A DNA stretch of 64,000 nt. Origin: Spirodela intermedia. Lineage: Eukaryota; Streptophyta; Magnoliopsida; Alismatales; Araceae. Positions within the stretch are counted from its first letter, which is position 1. Each line of letters begins with the position of its first letter. Below, piece after piece: positions 40,400 to 52,309 of this stretch. Below the pieces are notes generated by a model. The model worked only from the letters and a program-made list of their open reading frames with translations. It did no database searches and was not told the origin of the DNA. The DNA is taken from the NCBI GenBank assembly GCA_902729315.2, contig LR746265.1, positions 1,840,892 to 1,904,891 of the forward strand. Reading direction: 5' to 3'. The translations under genes were made by a program, and so were the position numbers.

Positions 40400-43082
40400 T
40401 CGTAGCATCACCACCGTTGGTTTCCCGTTCTCACCGCTTGAGAACGAACGGACGGGCAGGAAAGAAAATGTGCCATTGGAGGTAAATGGGCCGCGGCGAA
40501 AAAGCCCAACTTTAGGCAGCAGTAACCTGGTGGCCACTCATCTCATTTCTCTCGAGTTGGATAACGAACTTCCCATGCACCCTGAAACTAATTTATTTAT
40601 CAAGGTTTTCCATAAGAAAAAATTGAAAAAATTGACCCTTTTTGATGCTCTGCCTGAAGGCAATCGTACCACGTCTGAGTTTTTAAATAAATGGTAGAAT
40701 CATTATATACACACGAAATCAAGTTCATCCCGACAGTTTTATCTTTGATTTGACACTAGTAGATTACCATTTTTATATATTTTCGTCGTTACCCGCGGAT
40801 ATATGTTCTAACTTAAAAAATATACCTAAATTAAAAAATAATTTACCTCGTGAGCCGTCGACGTCCCTTAAACTCTGGAAAAATGGATTAAATAAAATCA
40901 CATTTAAAAAAAATATATGTTACTATTTTTGCGAAAATAAAAGAAAATAATGCAACGATAAAATGAGATAATAAGGGCGAAGAGTAGAATCCCACGGAGT
41001 TCCACGCATCTTCTCGTATTGTTCACGTAGATTTCACACGAAAATATATATATTTACAAAAAAAGAGATAAAAATCGAGTCTTTGACCTCGAGGAGACGG
41101 ATAATCTCGTGATCTTTATTCCTGTTAAGGTCCAGAAAAAACAACCGTTAATTACGGGGTCACGGTCTTTTGGGTTTGATGTTCTCCGAGCCTAACCCAG
41201 ATTAAGTTCCGTAATAGTTTTTACGAGGAGCTGTCCATTTTTGGTTGCGTACGTTGACTGCCGAATCCTGGGTCAAAGCATGCGTCTCTGGCGTGGAAAC
41301 GAACGCCTCCCCGTAGTGTAGACCGCGCTCCCCTACGAGCGACATGTTTCAGATCGGTGCCGTCAAGTTACTTCGACGTGGGGTGGAGAGCTCTCGACAC
41401 GTAGCTGAGCGATCCCGTTAATTAATTTAAAAATTCGGCATTTTGACCACTCAGTGGTCTCGTCGACTCAACTGTCTCGGATGGGATGCTAAGTTTTTTT
41501 TTTCCCATTTAAAAAAAAAAGGCCCCACTGAGAATTTAAAATGAATATTAATATTTATTTCGAGGGTTATTATATTGAAATAAACATAAATTTGATATAT
41601 TATTGCGTAGTCCTCAAAACGGTTTTTCTTTTTGTCGCTTTAGAGCAACAAAGACACCACGACTGTTCGGATTTATTCCGCTGGTCAATTCAACGTCTAT
41701 TTTCGCCACTATTTAATTAGAAAAAAGACTAAAAGCCTTATTTATGCCGCACTCGCTACAAGTACGATGCGTCATAGATAAACGTCAGGTCATAGTTGAG
41801 ATCGGAGGATGTTTTGGTCTTTTCATAGTAAAACGTCAGGTCGAGGTTACCGCAGTTAAGTTTACCCGAGCATTCATTACACCCGGGATCGTCCCGTAGT
41901 CGTTGACCCGGGGTGGGTTGTTAGTGCTCTCAATACACATTGACCTCGAAACGAAGATCACTTTGTCCGGTAATTAGCAAAGAAACTCGTTGACTTCTTT
42001 CCTCGTTAAGGTGATGTTACGATAAGTATATTAATCATAATAATCAGGGGGGATCTAAAATAGGCAATAAATTTATTAATGTATTCTTAATATTCTCAAA
42101 ATGATCAATCTAAGGAAAACTGCGACTGATTCTCCTGGACGCTAGAATTTCCAAGGGTGTGGCTTCCGTGGACGCTAGAATTTCTGTGACGGCATCTATG
42201 GACACGTCTTTCCCCATCCATTGGAGACCGCAAACCTTTAGACGTGGAGGAATGGGAGGAGAGAGAGAGAGAGATAAGTCTCACCGGCATCTTGTGTTGA
42301 CTTCAGTAACCACGTGATGGAGATTCCAGAGGAGGAGGGAGGGTAGTAAATCACGGGCTCAGGCTCCGAAGAGGATCCTGTCGTGATCACCGACGGCGCT
42401 CCCTAAAACTGCGGGCCGGGCCCTAATCCGGGCGGTTGACGAAAGAAGCCCGAATGGCCGACACGTGCTGGCAGCTTGGTCTGTTGACTCCGCGTAGTCT
42501 GCTCTAATGGCTTAGGCCGTTTTGTGAAGAAAAAATAGCAATATGGAATTAAAGGATTCTTTTAAATTTTTATAAAACGACAAATATTTCCCAGATGGGC
42601 GGGAACCTGGGATTTCTGCGGAATCTGCCTTCCGATTTGCCGACCCACGAACTGGGGAGCTCAGCCGTCCGATGCCGAAGATCACACATGGCTGGGTAAT
42701 ACGCCGTCTGATCGACTATATCCGCCCTTTACGTCGAGCGATGGTACAGCAAGGCGAGAAGGCGGAGGGGAGAGAACGCGGAAGCCACTGAACGATCGGA
42801 GAATCCACTAGGACCAGCTGGCCAGTCTGTGAGGTCGAAATCACGCAGGCAGGCCTCGATCGAGCTTGTCGCCCGTTCTCTGGCGTATCTCTGCGCACTG
42901 AGTAGGCCATGGATTTTGGATGCGGAGGATCCGGCGACGGAGGCGGCCGCTCTGGCTAGGGAAGTTCCCTCCCTTCATCCCTCGTTTCTTGTTGCCAGGG
43001 GAGGTAGGTTCTGAAGGAGGAAGGGGGCGATAAGGTATTTGGCGTAGTTTTGGTTTGGAAGGCGAGGTGGAACTCGAGGGGG
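40400..43082. other. Intergenic region, cysteine protease to ACR9/10-like gene
   Basis: No gene seen. The region is AT-rich and holds promoters of two divergent genes. Eight W-box cores TTGAC[C/T] lie on the plus strand at 41083, 41254, 41443, 41903, 41940, 41990, 42297 and 42484. A CACGTG G-box core lies near 42311. A short AG tract is at 42259-42273. Confidence 0.65.
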
Positions 43083-46079
43083 ATGGGAAAAGTTCAGAAA
43101 AACCACCAGCCGGAGGACTCGTTGTTTTGTGAGGACATGGTGGTGATCCGCCAACCAGAGAAGCCGGGGGATCCCAGCGTCATCACCATCAATTGCCCCG
43201 ACAAGACTGGCCTCGGGTGCGACTTCTGCCGGATCATCCTCTTCTTTGGACTCAACATTGTACGGGGAGGTAATACTTCGTAGTTCGATTATAGATTACG
43301 ACCTGGCTTGTTTTTCTTCCCTTTGCGGTCGATGGATCTATTTCTTCTCACACTATTCCCCTCCTTTTTCATCTTGCGATTCCTCATTAGCTGCTATTGA
43401 ATGATGCACTTTTCGCCGAATTCTCTGTAGACATGAGTACGGACGGGAGGTGGTGCTATGTAGTGTTCTGGGTGGTTGGGAGCGGCACCACGCGGTGGGG
43501 CCTGCTCAAGAAGAGGCTGCTTGGAGTGTGCCCCTCGGTAGCCGCGGGGATCTACAGCTATTGCTTCGGACAGGTGGAACCTAGGGAGCCCCAGGTCTTC
43601 CTACTCAAGATCTTTTGTAATGACCGGCTAGGCCTCTTGCACGGTAAGCGATGGCTTTGGAGGTTCTTCCATACATCTGTTTAAGGGATTTACCCCTGTC
43701 AATTCTTCTGCTTTTTTTGTTGTTGTTTCTTTCTATTTCTTTACTTTTTCCCCATGTGCGACAGGGATTCGCGGAAAAACATCAGAACCATGAGATTTTC
43801 CCAATTTATTCTGTAATACGAGATTGGATTTCATAATTTCTCTGCCGGATGAATTTTTAGTTCGTTTCTGAGTGAATCCTACACGGATGAAGTAACTGCA
43901 AAGTCCAAAATTCGCGTCAAATTTAGAGATGATCCATATCTTGATTTCTTAGTATTCGGTTGGTGAATATTCATTTCACTTCTTCGTCGAGATAGCTCGC
44001 CTTATTATTTTTTTAACCCTTCCTTTGTCTCTTTTTTTCCTATCTAGTTGCTGGAATTCCCTAATTTTTGCGCTATTTCGCTCTCCATTTCTACATTTTA
44101 TATTCTCTACATTTAACCTAGGGCATACGGTGGCTTTGGGTTTTGCTCCTCTGAGTCTCACTGGATTTTGAGACAGATGTGACTCAGGTACTTTGTGAGC
44201 TGGAACTTACAATAAGGAGAGTAAAGGTTTCCACCACTCCAGATGGGAAGGTTGTGGACCTCTTCTTCATAACCGACATCAGGTTCATACTACTCTTTTT
44301 CACTCATCTGTATCTTCTCCCCCTGCCTTTCTTTCTTATTTGGATACCCTTTCATATGAACAACATCCGGCTTTGCCTGCGTTGTTGACGGTTAAAACGC
44401 ACGATCTCATGAGCTAATCCTGATTTTAGCGGGCAATTCCCAATTTTTTTAATGTTCAATACCTGCCCTAGGTTCAAAGCTTTATCCTTTGCAAGGAGCT
44501 TACATTTCATTGCTTAGTTCGACAAAGTAAACTGAAAATTTCCCTTAAACGTTGCTGAAGCCCCTTCTTAGGGATCGCCTAATATAATTTGAGTATGAAA
44601 AAATCTGCACGTTCGTCGCAGATTGATTAAAACTGGGGTTATTTCTTTTAAATTGGGAATATCTAGAGTCATTGTCAGTTCTTATGAGAAGCTAGAAGGT
44701 ACTAATTTTTTTAGAAAAATTATTTCGCGTGTATCTTCCTTGTTTTTTTTAATGCAACTCCTTGCTTAATAGGCCAAGATTGAGCCCGCAGGGCTTCGGG
44801 AAAAAAATATTAATGTCCAGTTGTTTCTTAAAGATCATTTACGTAGCGAATTTATGTAGAAAAATTGACATCATTAAAATGTCAGAGCGGTGATAAATTT
44901 TATAAAAAAATTGAGCGTTACATTCCCATAATGGCGGAGCTGTTTCTTTGTCTCAGGAAGAAAATTATAGAAAGATAATGACTTCATATAGCTGTTTCTG
45001 TCATCTATTCTGGTTCGTATGCTATGATTCTGCAGCCATAGCTACCTCTGATCAGATTTATCCACCATTATTTTATTTTACAGGGAGCTCTTGCATACGG
45101 AAGACAGAAAGGAAGAAATATTTGATCAATTGAAAGCTGTTCTAGGAGAACATACTGATTGTGGGCTCGAAGAAGCTAGAACAGAGATCAGGGTGAACGT
45201 CCAACCATTATCCTTTCAGCTTCCCACAATCCCGGAGGAAACATTCACGCTGGAGCTTCCCGAGGTCCAACCTAGGGAATCTTCCAACACTCTAAATGGT
45301 CTCTCTGTCACCATAGACAACTCCCTGAGTGCTGCTCACACACTCATCCAGATTCTTTGCCGGGATTACAAAGGCCTCCTCTACGATGTTATGAGAACCC
45401 TAAAGGAGTACAATATCCAGGTGATTAATGTGATATTTTCTATTAAAAGAAGGAAGGAAGACGCATAGCTGTTTTGTTGCATGGCATGCATTCACAGGCT
45501 ACATTCTTCAGTGCTCCTCTCTCTCTCTCTCTCTCTCTCTTGACATGCAGGGGCTTCTTTTCCTTACAGATATCATATGGACGATTTTATGCCAACCAGC
45601 ACAAAAGCTGTGAATTTGACTTATTCGTGATGCAAGCGGACGGGAAGAAGATCCTTGACCCAAACAAGCAGAAGGCTTTGTGCTCCCGCTTGAGGATGGA
45701 GCTCTTCCGTCCTCTCCGGGTCGTTGTTCTCAATCGTGGACCCGAGACGGAGATTCTAGTCGCCAACCCAGTTGAGCTCTCGGGGAGGGGACGACCTCTC
45801 GTCTTCTACGATATCACCCTCGCTCTTAAAATGCTCAATGCCTGCATCTTCTCGGTAAATTCCTTCTCCTAGCTTCCTCTATTGCATTCATTTTTTCATT
45901 AGCTTAGAGAAGTTCATCAGAACCAGTGCCGTGTTTCTCAGGCAGAGATCGGAAGGCACATGATTGGAGATAGAGAGTGGGAAGTCTACAGGGTCCTCCT
46001 CGACGACGGCCACAGGAATCCTGCCACTCTGAATAGGATTCAGGAAGGGGTCCTTAACATGTTAATGGGCTGGGACTGA
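43083..46079 (+). CDS. ACT domain-containing protein, ACR9/ACR10 type
   Basis: Exons 43083-43269, 43431-43643, 44177-44282, 45084-45420, 45570-45854 and 45942-46079, in phase, 421 residues (Arabidopsis ACR9 and ACR10 are about this long). ACT domains bind amino acids; ACR proteins are thought to be amino-acid sensors, with ACR9-12 close to the GlnD/ACR group. Seen: ACT1 (PSVITINCPDKTGLGCDFCR, then LFFGLNIVRG and DGRWCYVVFWV), ACT2 (VFLLKIFCNDRLGLLHDVTQ, KVSTTPDGKVVDLFFITD), ACT3 (TLIQILCRDYKGLLYDVMRT, QISYGRFYANQHKSCEFDLF) and a terminal ACT-like part (GRPLVFYDITLALK, EIGRHMIGDREWEVYRVLL). The ending GWD resembles ACR9's GWE. Intron 4 contains a short CT repeat. The gene ends just 100 bases before a duplicated fragment of the neighbouring array. 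Confidence 0.95.
45517..45540. repeat. (CT)n tract in ACR9/10-like intron 4
   Basis: Twelve CT units about 30 bases before the 3' splice site at 45569, on the sense strand. Confidence 0.9.
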
Positions 46080-46679
46080 GGTCGGCTCCTGACTCCAAGA
46101 AAGACGATGGCCCCACAGACTTTATGTGCGGTGTAAATATCCCAGTAATTAATTACATTGCCTAAAGATGGACTAACGTTTGTACAGTAATTCTCTCAAA
46201 CAGCATGCTTAGTGGGCTACGTTGATCCGTAATGGATTGGACTTAAAATTGGGCTTCCTGATCGGCCCATTAGTCAACCATTTGATTGGATCTAGAGGCC
46301 TCCAAGTCAATTTGTGGTCCGGTGGGTTTCCTCGCTGGATCCCACATAGCTTTTAATGAACATAGCTTCGTCTCTTTGCGTGATGACTACTTGTAAGGAC
46401 GCGATCACGTGCACCAATGTTTTTGCAGGTGTTATTTACATCTGACATAAAAGCCCTTGTTTTGCAGACAAATAACACTCTAAACCCCCCTTTGTTTTGA
46501 ATATGTGGGAGAAGCGCCTGACAGGGATTATGTGGACGTCGCCGTCGACTGTTGGGCGCCACGACGGCAAAATTGCACCGCCATATTATTTTTTACTATA
46601 TTCTATTTTTATATCATGAAAAAAACTATTTTCTCCGCTAGAAACAAATTTCGAATTCAGCAGTCTAACGGTCGGCATT

Positions 46680-47060
46680 TCAGACACCTTTCCAGACAGC
46701 AGTCGAAGCGGTCGTCATCTTCCCCATCCCCACCACCACAGCTACTCCATACCGTGGCGGCCGAAATACCAAATACCAGTGCAATCATCGCCAAGAACGC
46801 GCCACGACGCGTCTCCGGGCTTCATCCGACGGTTGAAGGAGGAGGGCCTCCCTGTCGGCGGAGTCCCACCGGTTGTGCTGGATGGCGGGGAGATCGGTGG
46901 CAGACACGTGGCGCAGGATGGGCTCGAGTTTGATCACCTCCCTCTCCGGCAACGCGGAGGGAGATGCCGATCCGCCGGACGTCGCCGGAGAAGGGGAGCC
47001 GTATGCCGTCGGCGATGATGACGGGGACGCACCCGAGGGCCTAGCCGGTGTCCCCGTTTG
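46680..47060 (-). pseudogene. Truncated FRA8/IRX7-type glycosyltransferase fragment
   Basis: This is the C-terminal part of the glycosyltransferase found intact at 53702-55238, read on the minus strand. It is broken in several ways: a 27-base deletion removes the region around the original stop codon (the place corresponding to 53710-53736), an extra G in GAAGGAGGAGG and an extra A in GGCAACGCGG shift the frame, and homology stops at about 47040 so exons 1, 2 and most of exon 3 are missing. Plus-strand open frames here are only its mirror. It is the oldest copy in the array, since it differs far more from A and B than they differ from each other. Confidence 0.85.
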
Positions 47061-47219
47061 CGAGATTTAGGGTCGTGCCGAAAATTACCGGCTACGATTT
47101 TCTGCACGTTAGTAGAAAATCCTGAGAAGACGCTTCTCCCTTCTCGTTATTTTCCAATCGAGATCGAGGGAGGGGGAAGAGAGAGGTCTGCCTGCCCGAA
47201 CCCCGTGGGACTGGCGAAG

Positions 47220-50200
47220 ATGAATTGCCTTCAGAGTCTTCCCAGGTAAGTTGGATTCCTTCGTGTGTGCGTTTTTCCGTTTTCCTTCGTCTTTCGTTTT
47301 TCCTTCGGACTATAATCGCGAAATTTTGATGGCGGTGTCAGCTCATGTGCCCTGCGTGTATGCGACTTCAGAGTCCGTTCGGAAAAGCCTCCAAACTTTA
47401 ATCTGGTACCGGAACTCAAAATTCATTTACCTCGTTACTCATGGTGACCATTATCCGGCTGTTTACCTGGCTTGTTGCCTTCCAATTCCGTGCAGGTATC
47501 TGTGAGAGACAATCTCCACCGTAACGTCGCCATTAGTGTAAGCTTGGTCTATTTCTCTCTCTCTATTTAACGTGTCTATTGATATCTTTTTAGCAGAGAA
47601 TTTTTACGCCTGGATTTCCCTAAAAGTTTATAAAATGAGGATAAATATAGCATAACTATTTATAACAGCTCCTCCTACAAGTGCTTCACGTTGCCGACAT
47701 CCCCACGTTCTGAAGAAAAAATTATGGTAGAACATTATCTTGAATAAGGTTCGGTTGGAACTGTTTAGATGTTTGCAAAACGAAGGCAACTCTTTCTCAC
47801 ATACTGACTGTAGACTGGCATTACTAGCTTAAATGAGTCATTGATCGAGAAATTCCTAAATATTGATCAGTTGACATGGGTGATGCTGAGTTCCATGGGC
47901 AAATGTTTTCAAATGGGCTCTACTTTTTTAATTCTTATCTTTTATGTTCTATCAGTTTTTTTTAGAAAGCACAGAAAGTAGATGATATGGATGTCATAAA
48001 AACATTCATGGATGAATAATTTCTACAGGAAGATGGCGGAGGAAAAAAGATTTTTATGCTATAGTTTTTTTTCTATCATGTTGAACTATTTGTTTGCAGA
48101 TTTATGCCTTTATATGAACCATATATTTATCTAAATTAATGTCTTTTTTACACATTCTATGACTTTAATGACTAGTAAATGTAAACTATATAATATGTGA
48201 TAGATCCGAGAAAAAAATTGTTGACTAGATCAGACAATAGTTAAAGTGGAATTGCTAAGCGGAATGTGTAAGAAAATAACAAGATAATGCATAGAAAGAT
48301 ACTCAATTAGCGAATAGATAAGAATAAACATATTCTGGAATAATGTTCGTGAAAACCTTTTATGTTATTTTGAATATATATAGATAAGATCCACAAGAAA
48401 TACTCAGATATTTCCGTCAATTTTCTGACGATCCTAAAAAATTAAAAAAGGACATAGGGAGCTCCAATAGAAGCAATGAATATTGAGAAATTTTTTTGCC
48501 TTAACTTCGTTAATGGGGATTTGGTGAATATTGCTGGCTGGAGTCCATTCCTCGAAGAAAGCTTTCTTTTTATGTTTTTCTAAAATCAAAAACTGCTGGT
48601 AAATGCAAATTATTTCGTTACTACCTTCTTTGTGGGCCTGGTGAGTCTGACTCTCTGTAATGAACTCCATTGTAAACTAGAGCGATTTCAAAAACGTGAT
48701 CCAGATAATGTTTTACAGGCATCCTCCGGCTTCGCTTCAAGCGCAGAGAAAAGTAGTTCTGAAGAAGAGGCTGACAAGTCCGAGATGTACAGTCACGATA
48801 TGACACAAGCAATGGGTGCTGGTGAGTATACTGTCTTTTCTTTCCCTCTGGAGTCTAATATTTCTGTATTGTTTAATCTGCCATGAAGTCAGACTGTAGA
48901 CATCGGATACTTCTGGAACTCAGTTTCCCTGACCTTCGCTATCAAAATGGACAGTACTGACGTATAGGCACGAGTTAGGAATGAACTACAATTTTATTCG
49001 TCCAGATTTGATTGTTGGATCTTGCCTTCAGGTAGTTACTTTAACCTTTTTTTTCTATTACGTGTGTTCTGCATTCTAAAATTTCTGACCGCAGACACCT
49101 GAAGATGTTGACAAGCTCCGCAAAGTTGGGGTTAAGACCATTTTTTGCTTGCAGCAAAATCCGGACCTCGAGTATCCTTTGTTTGGTAGTTTCTACAAGT
49201 TAGCAAATTAAATCATTGTTTTATTGCTTGCTATAAAAATTTACAACTGTGATACTTGGAACAAATCCTAGAGACAAAAGGAAGGGCTGACGTTATTTTA
49301 TCGAGAAGATCATCAAATGTCACTGTAATCCTATTAATATCTGTAGATACTTTGGGGTCGATATTATTGCCATACAAGAGTGTGCAAAGCAGTGTGAAGA
49401 TATTGAACACTATCGTGCTGAAATAAGGTAAGCAGAATTCTGTACTTAAAATGACTGATGGGAAACACTTAAGTGCTTATTATCCTAACTGAGGTGCACT
49501 TTTGTTGACGCAGTTTCGATTTTGATACCCCTGGAATGTTCACGTTGATGTTTTTTAGCATTGAAGCTAAATTGTAGTCGACTCTCGTTGATAACTGTTT
49601 ATTTCTTGAAAATAACGGATTGCACGATCGTATGTAACGAATGAAGTGTAATTCTTATGATTACTTGAACATAATACTATTGGATTGTGCGGTCATTTTA
49701 GTCCATGTGAATTTTTTTTCATGTATGGGCTAGCCTTAGTTTCTTATCATGTATCTTAGAAGGATGATTATTATTTATGCGTTCTATTGAAAAATGATCT
49801 GCGATGTCTAGTGGATGTTTTAGATGCACGATCCTGTGAAATCATGCTGTACGCTTTAAAATCATTCTTTTTATATAAAATTAATATGAATTGATAACCA
49901 AATACTAGTATTCAATCTAGGGGTTAAAGAAAAAACTAGGGTATGGCTTTATTTAGTTACTTGGAGAATATTCCATTTTATATCAGACTTATTGGCTTTA
50001 TATGCATTCTATCAGAAATATTTGAAGTTGTCATGAAAAAGATAAATACATCACTTTTGTGAATTCTGACCGGGAAATGGTTTTTCACTACTACTAGCGT
50101 GTGGTTGCTGACATATTATTTTTCACTGATATGTGTGATGTGAAATACATGACATATGAAGAAAATGTACTGGTCTGACGGATTATTTTCTTCCAAGATA

Positions 50201-52309
50201 CTACATCTTATTTTGCGTTTATTTCTTTGATATTCTGATTTGGATTCAAGCAGGGACTTTGATGCTTTTGATCTGAGGATGAGGCTTCCAGCTGTTGTGA
50301 GTAAATTGGTGGAGGCTGCAAATCGCAACGGTGGCGTCACCTACATTCATTGCACTGCTGGGCTTGGAAGAGCTCCTGCTGTTGCGGTAACACATTTACT
50401 TCATAAAATGTCTAATCTCCGATCAAACAGTTGGTTACGTCTGTCTCCCTGGTGTATGAAGTAATGTATTAGGATTTCATGCTTATCGTAGATCTTCTAT
50501 AGGAAAACTCGGAGGGAATATTAGAATGCATTAAGTGATAAATTATTCTAATTTCTCATACGACGACCAAAAAATGCATTAACTAGCAAAGATAGTTTTC
50601 CGAAAAAAAATATATATATATTTTCCTCATCAGCTCCCGTGAATGTTTGGCTGTCATGCAGATAGGTCAAGATATTAACAAAAACAGTTGCTGTTGTATG
50701 CATATGGTTACCTTTGAGTTCGCACCACCTCCTTTGATTCTAAACGTCGAATTCATGGAAAATATTAAAAACGCGACCTGCTTTTTTCTGTTGCATTTGT
50801 TCTTCTAAATTTATTCTTTTTTAAATTTCCTCGTAGTTTAATTGTCTATTGTTTTATGAAATTGTAGTTGGCGTACATGTTTTGGGTCCTTGGATATAAG
50901 CTCAGTGATGCGCACGACTTACTTCTGGTAACACGCAGTGCCCTTGTCCAATCTAATCTTCTTCTCTTTCTATCCGTTAGAGTTGACTTTGGATTAGGAA
51001 AGAACGACCGGAATGAATTAGGAAATGTTAAATGCGTGGGTTCGTGGTCGATCTGCTATGTAGGATGATGTCTTTACAAAGTCAATGTCTTACAGTGAAT
51101 CGGTGCATCATACGTTGTCGTCTACTCTTGTTTCAGAGTCAACGGTCTTGCTTTCCGAAGCTTGAAGCCATAAAGAATGCGACTGCTGATATGGTGAGCT
51201 CCAGTGTCCATCATTCCTTTTATGCCTTTATCAGTTCGGACTCCGTTGTCGAGAATCCTCCAGTTTCCCAACCAATTTTCCCAACGAGCGTTGGGTCGTT
51301 CGCGGGTATAGGCCATTTTAGAGCTACTACGGTTGAGCCGGGTGTGATGTCTTCAGTGTAGCACTCTTTGTTCGGATTTTCTTCATATTTTGTCAACCCA
51401 AGTTCGTCCAGTTTTCTCACCTCATCTTCCTGACAGTTGGGTGGTGTGTCCTCAAACGTCATTACGTTGACGTGGAAGGACGACGAGTGCTCGTCAGTGG
51501 AAGTCTCTGGACTCGACATCGGATGGGGACAGGTGACGACACTTCTCCTCTGGGCGACATTCTTTATAATATCGTTATAAAAATAGGAAACATTTTTCGT
51601 AGCTGCTCAGGGGCTCAGCTGAAATTCTCATCACTCTTCTTTTTCTTTTTTTTTCTTGTAATCAAATTAATCTGGACGTTGCAGGCCCCACCCACCCAAT
51701 TCTTGTCTATCTGTTTAGATCTCTCGCAGATGCTTCAACTGTCCACTGACTTTCTCTGTCCATGCTTTTTCCTCCCCTTCCGTAGAGAATTCCCTTGGAT
51801 TTCGATGAGGAGCAGGGAGTCTGGACCCTGCAGAGAAAACTGCCTGTGAGTATCCCACAGAGAACCACTGGTCCGACCGTCTCGTTCATTCGAGATTTAT
51901 CACGGAGCATTTTTGCTCCTCATGCCATCTGATTTCTCTCCTTCGTCGCCCTCGCAGGCCGGAAGATACGAGTACAAGTACATAGTCGACGGCGAGTGGA
52001 CGTGCAACGAGGAGGAGCTGGTGACCTCCCCCAACGACGACGGACACGTCAACAACTACGTCCAGGTAGTTATTGAGCGCCGCCACTGCAGCAGCTCCTT
52101 CTGAGCTTTGTAATCCCAAGGAAACCGAACCAACCGCACGTGTCTTCGCACAGGTCTTTGCCGACGATGTCCGCGAAGAAGAGATCGAGGTGAGGGAGCG
52201 TCTGACCGGCCCGGACGCCGACGTGGATCTCACCGAGGGGGAGCGCCGTAAGATCCTCCAGTTCCTTGAACTCTGCGCGGAGCAAGCCGATGGAGATCTG
52301 GCCGTTTGA
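47220..52309 (+). CDS. SEX4: Phosphoglucan phosphatase, SEX4/DSP4 type, copy A
   Basis: SEX4 removes phosphate from glucans so that plastid starch can be broken down at night. Fourteen exons: 47220-47245, 47342-47405, 47496-47537, 48719-48821, 48955-49031, 49095-49171, 49347-49427, 50254-50386, 50868-50927, 51137-51193, 51437-51532, 51786-51845, 51958-52065 and 52154-52309. Phases agree, 379 residues, the same length as Arabidopsis SEX4. The start MNCLQSLPR matches the family. A transit peptide of about 60-80 residues is followed by the dual-specificity phosphatase domain ([32 protein letters not shown], the Asp loop [15 protein letters not shown], the active site [11 protein letters not shown]) and a C-terminal carbohydrate-binding module ([44 protein letters not shown]). 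Exons 2 and 3 are the least certain, but the same choice works in copy B. Confidence 0.94.

Noticed and set aside
46779-47070. Plus-strand open frames in the 46.8-47.0 kb region
   Set aside because: They are the reverse of the glycosyltransferase fragment; the same mirror frames exist opposite intact copies A and B.
47342-47505. Alternative frame of SEX4 exon 2 running through to 47505
   Set aside because: It does not match the phase of exon 1 (AG plus one base). The chosen frame gives a transit-peptide-like sequence and joins exon 3 in phase in both copies.
51220-51519. 99-codon minus-strand frame inside SEX4-A, repeated in SEX4-B
   Set aside because: It lies opposite exon 11 and intron 10; its conservation only reflects the recent duplication.
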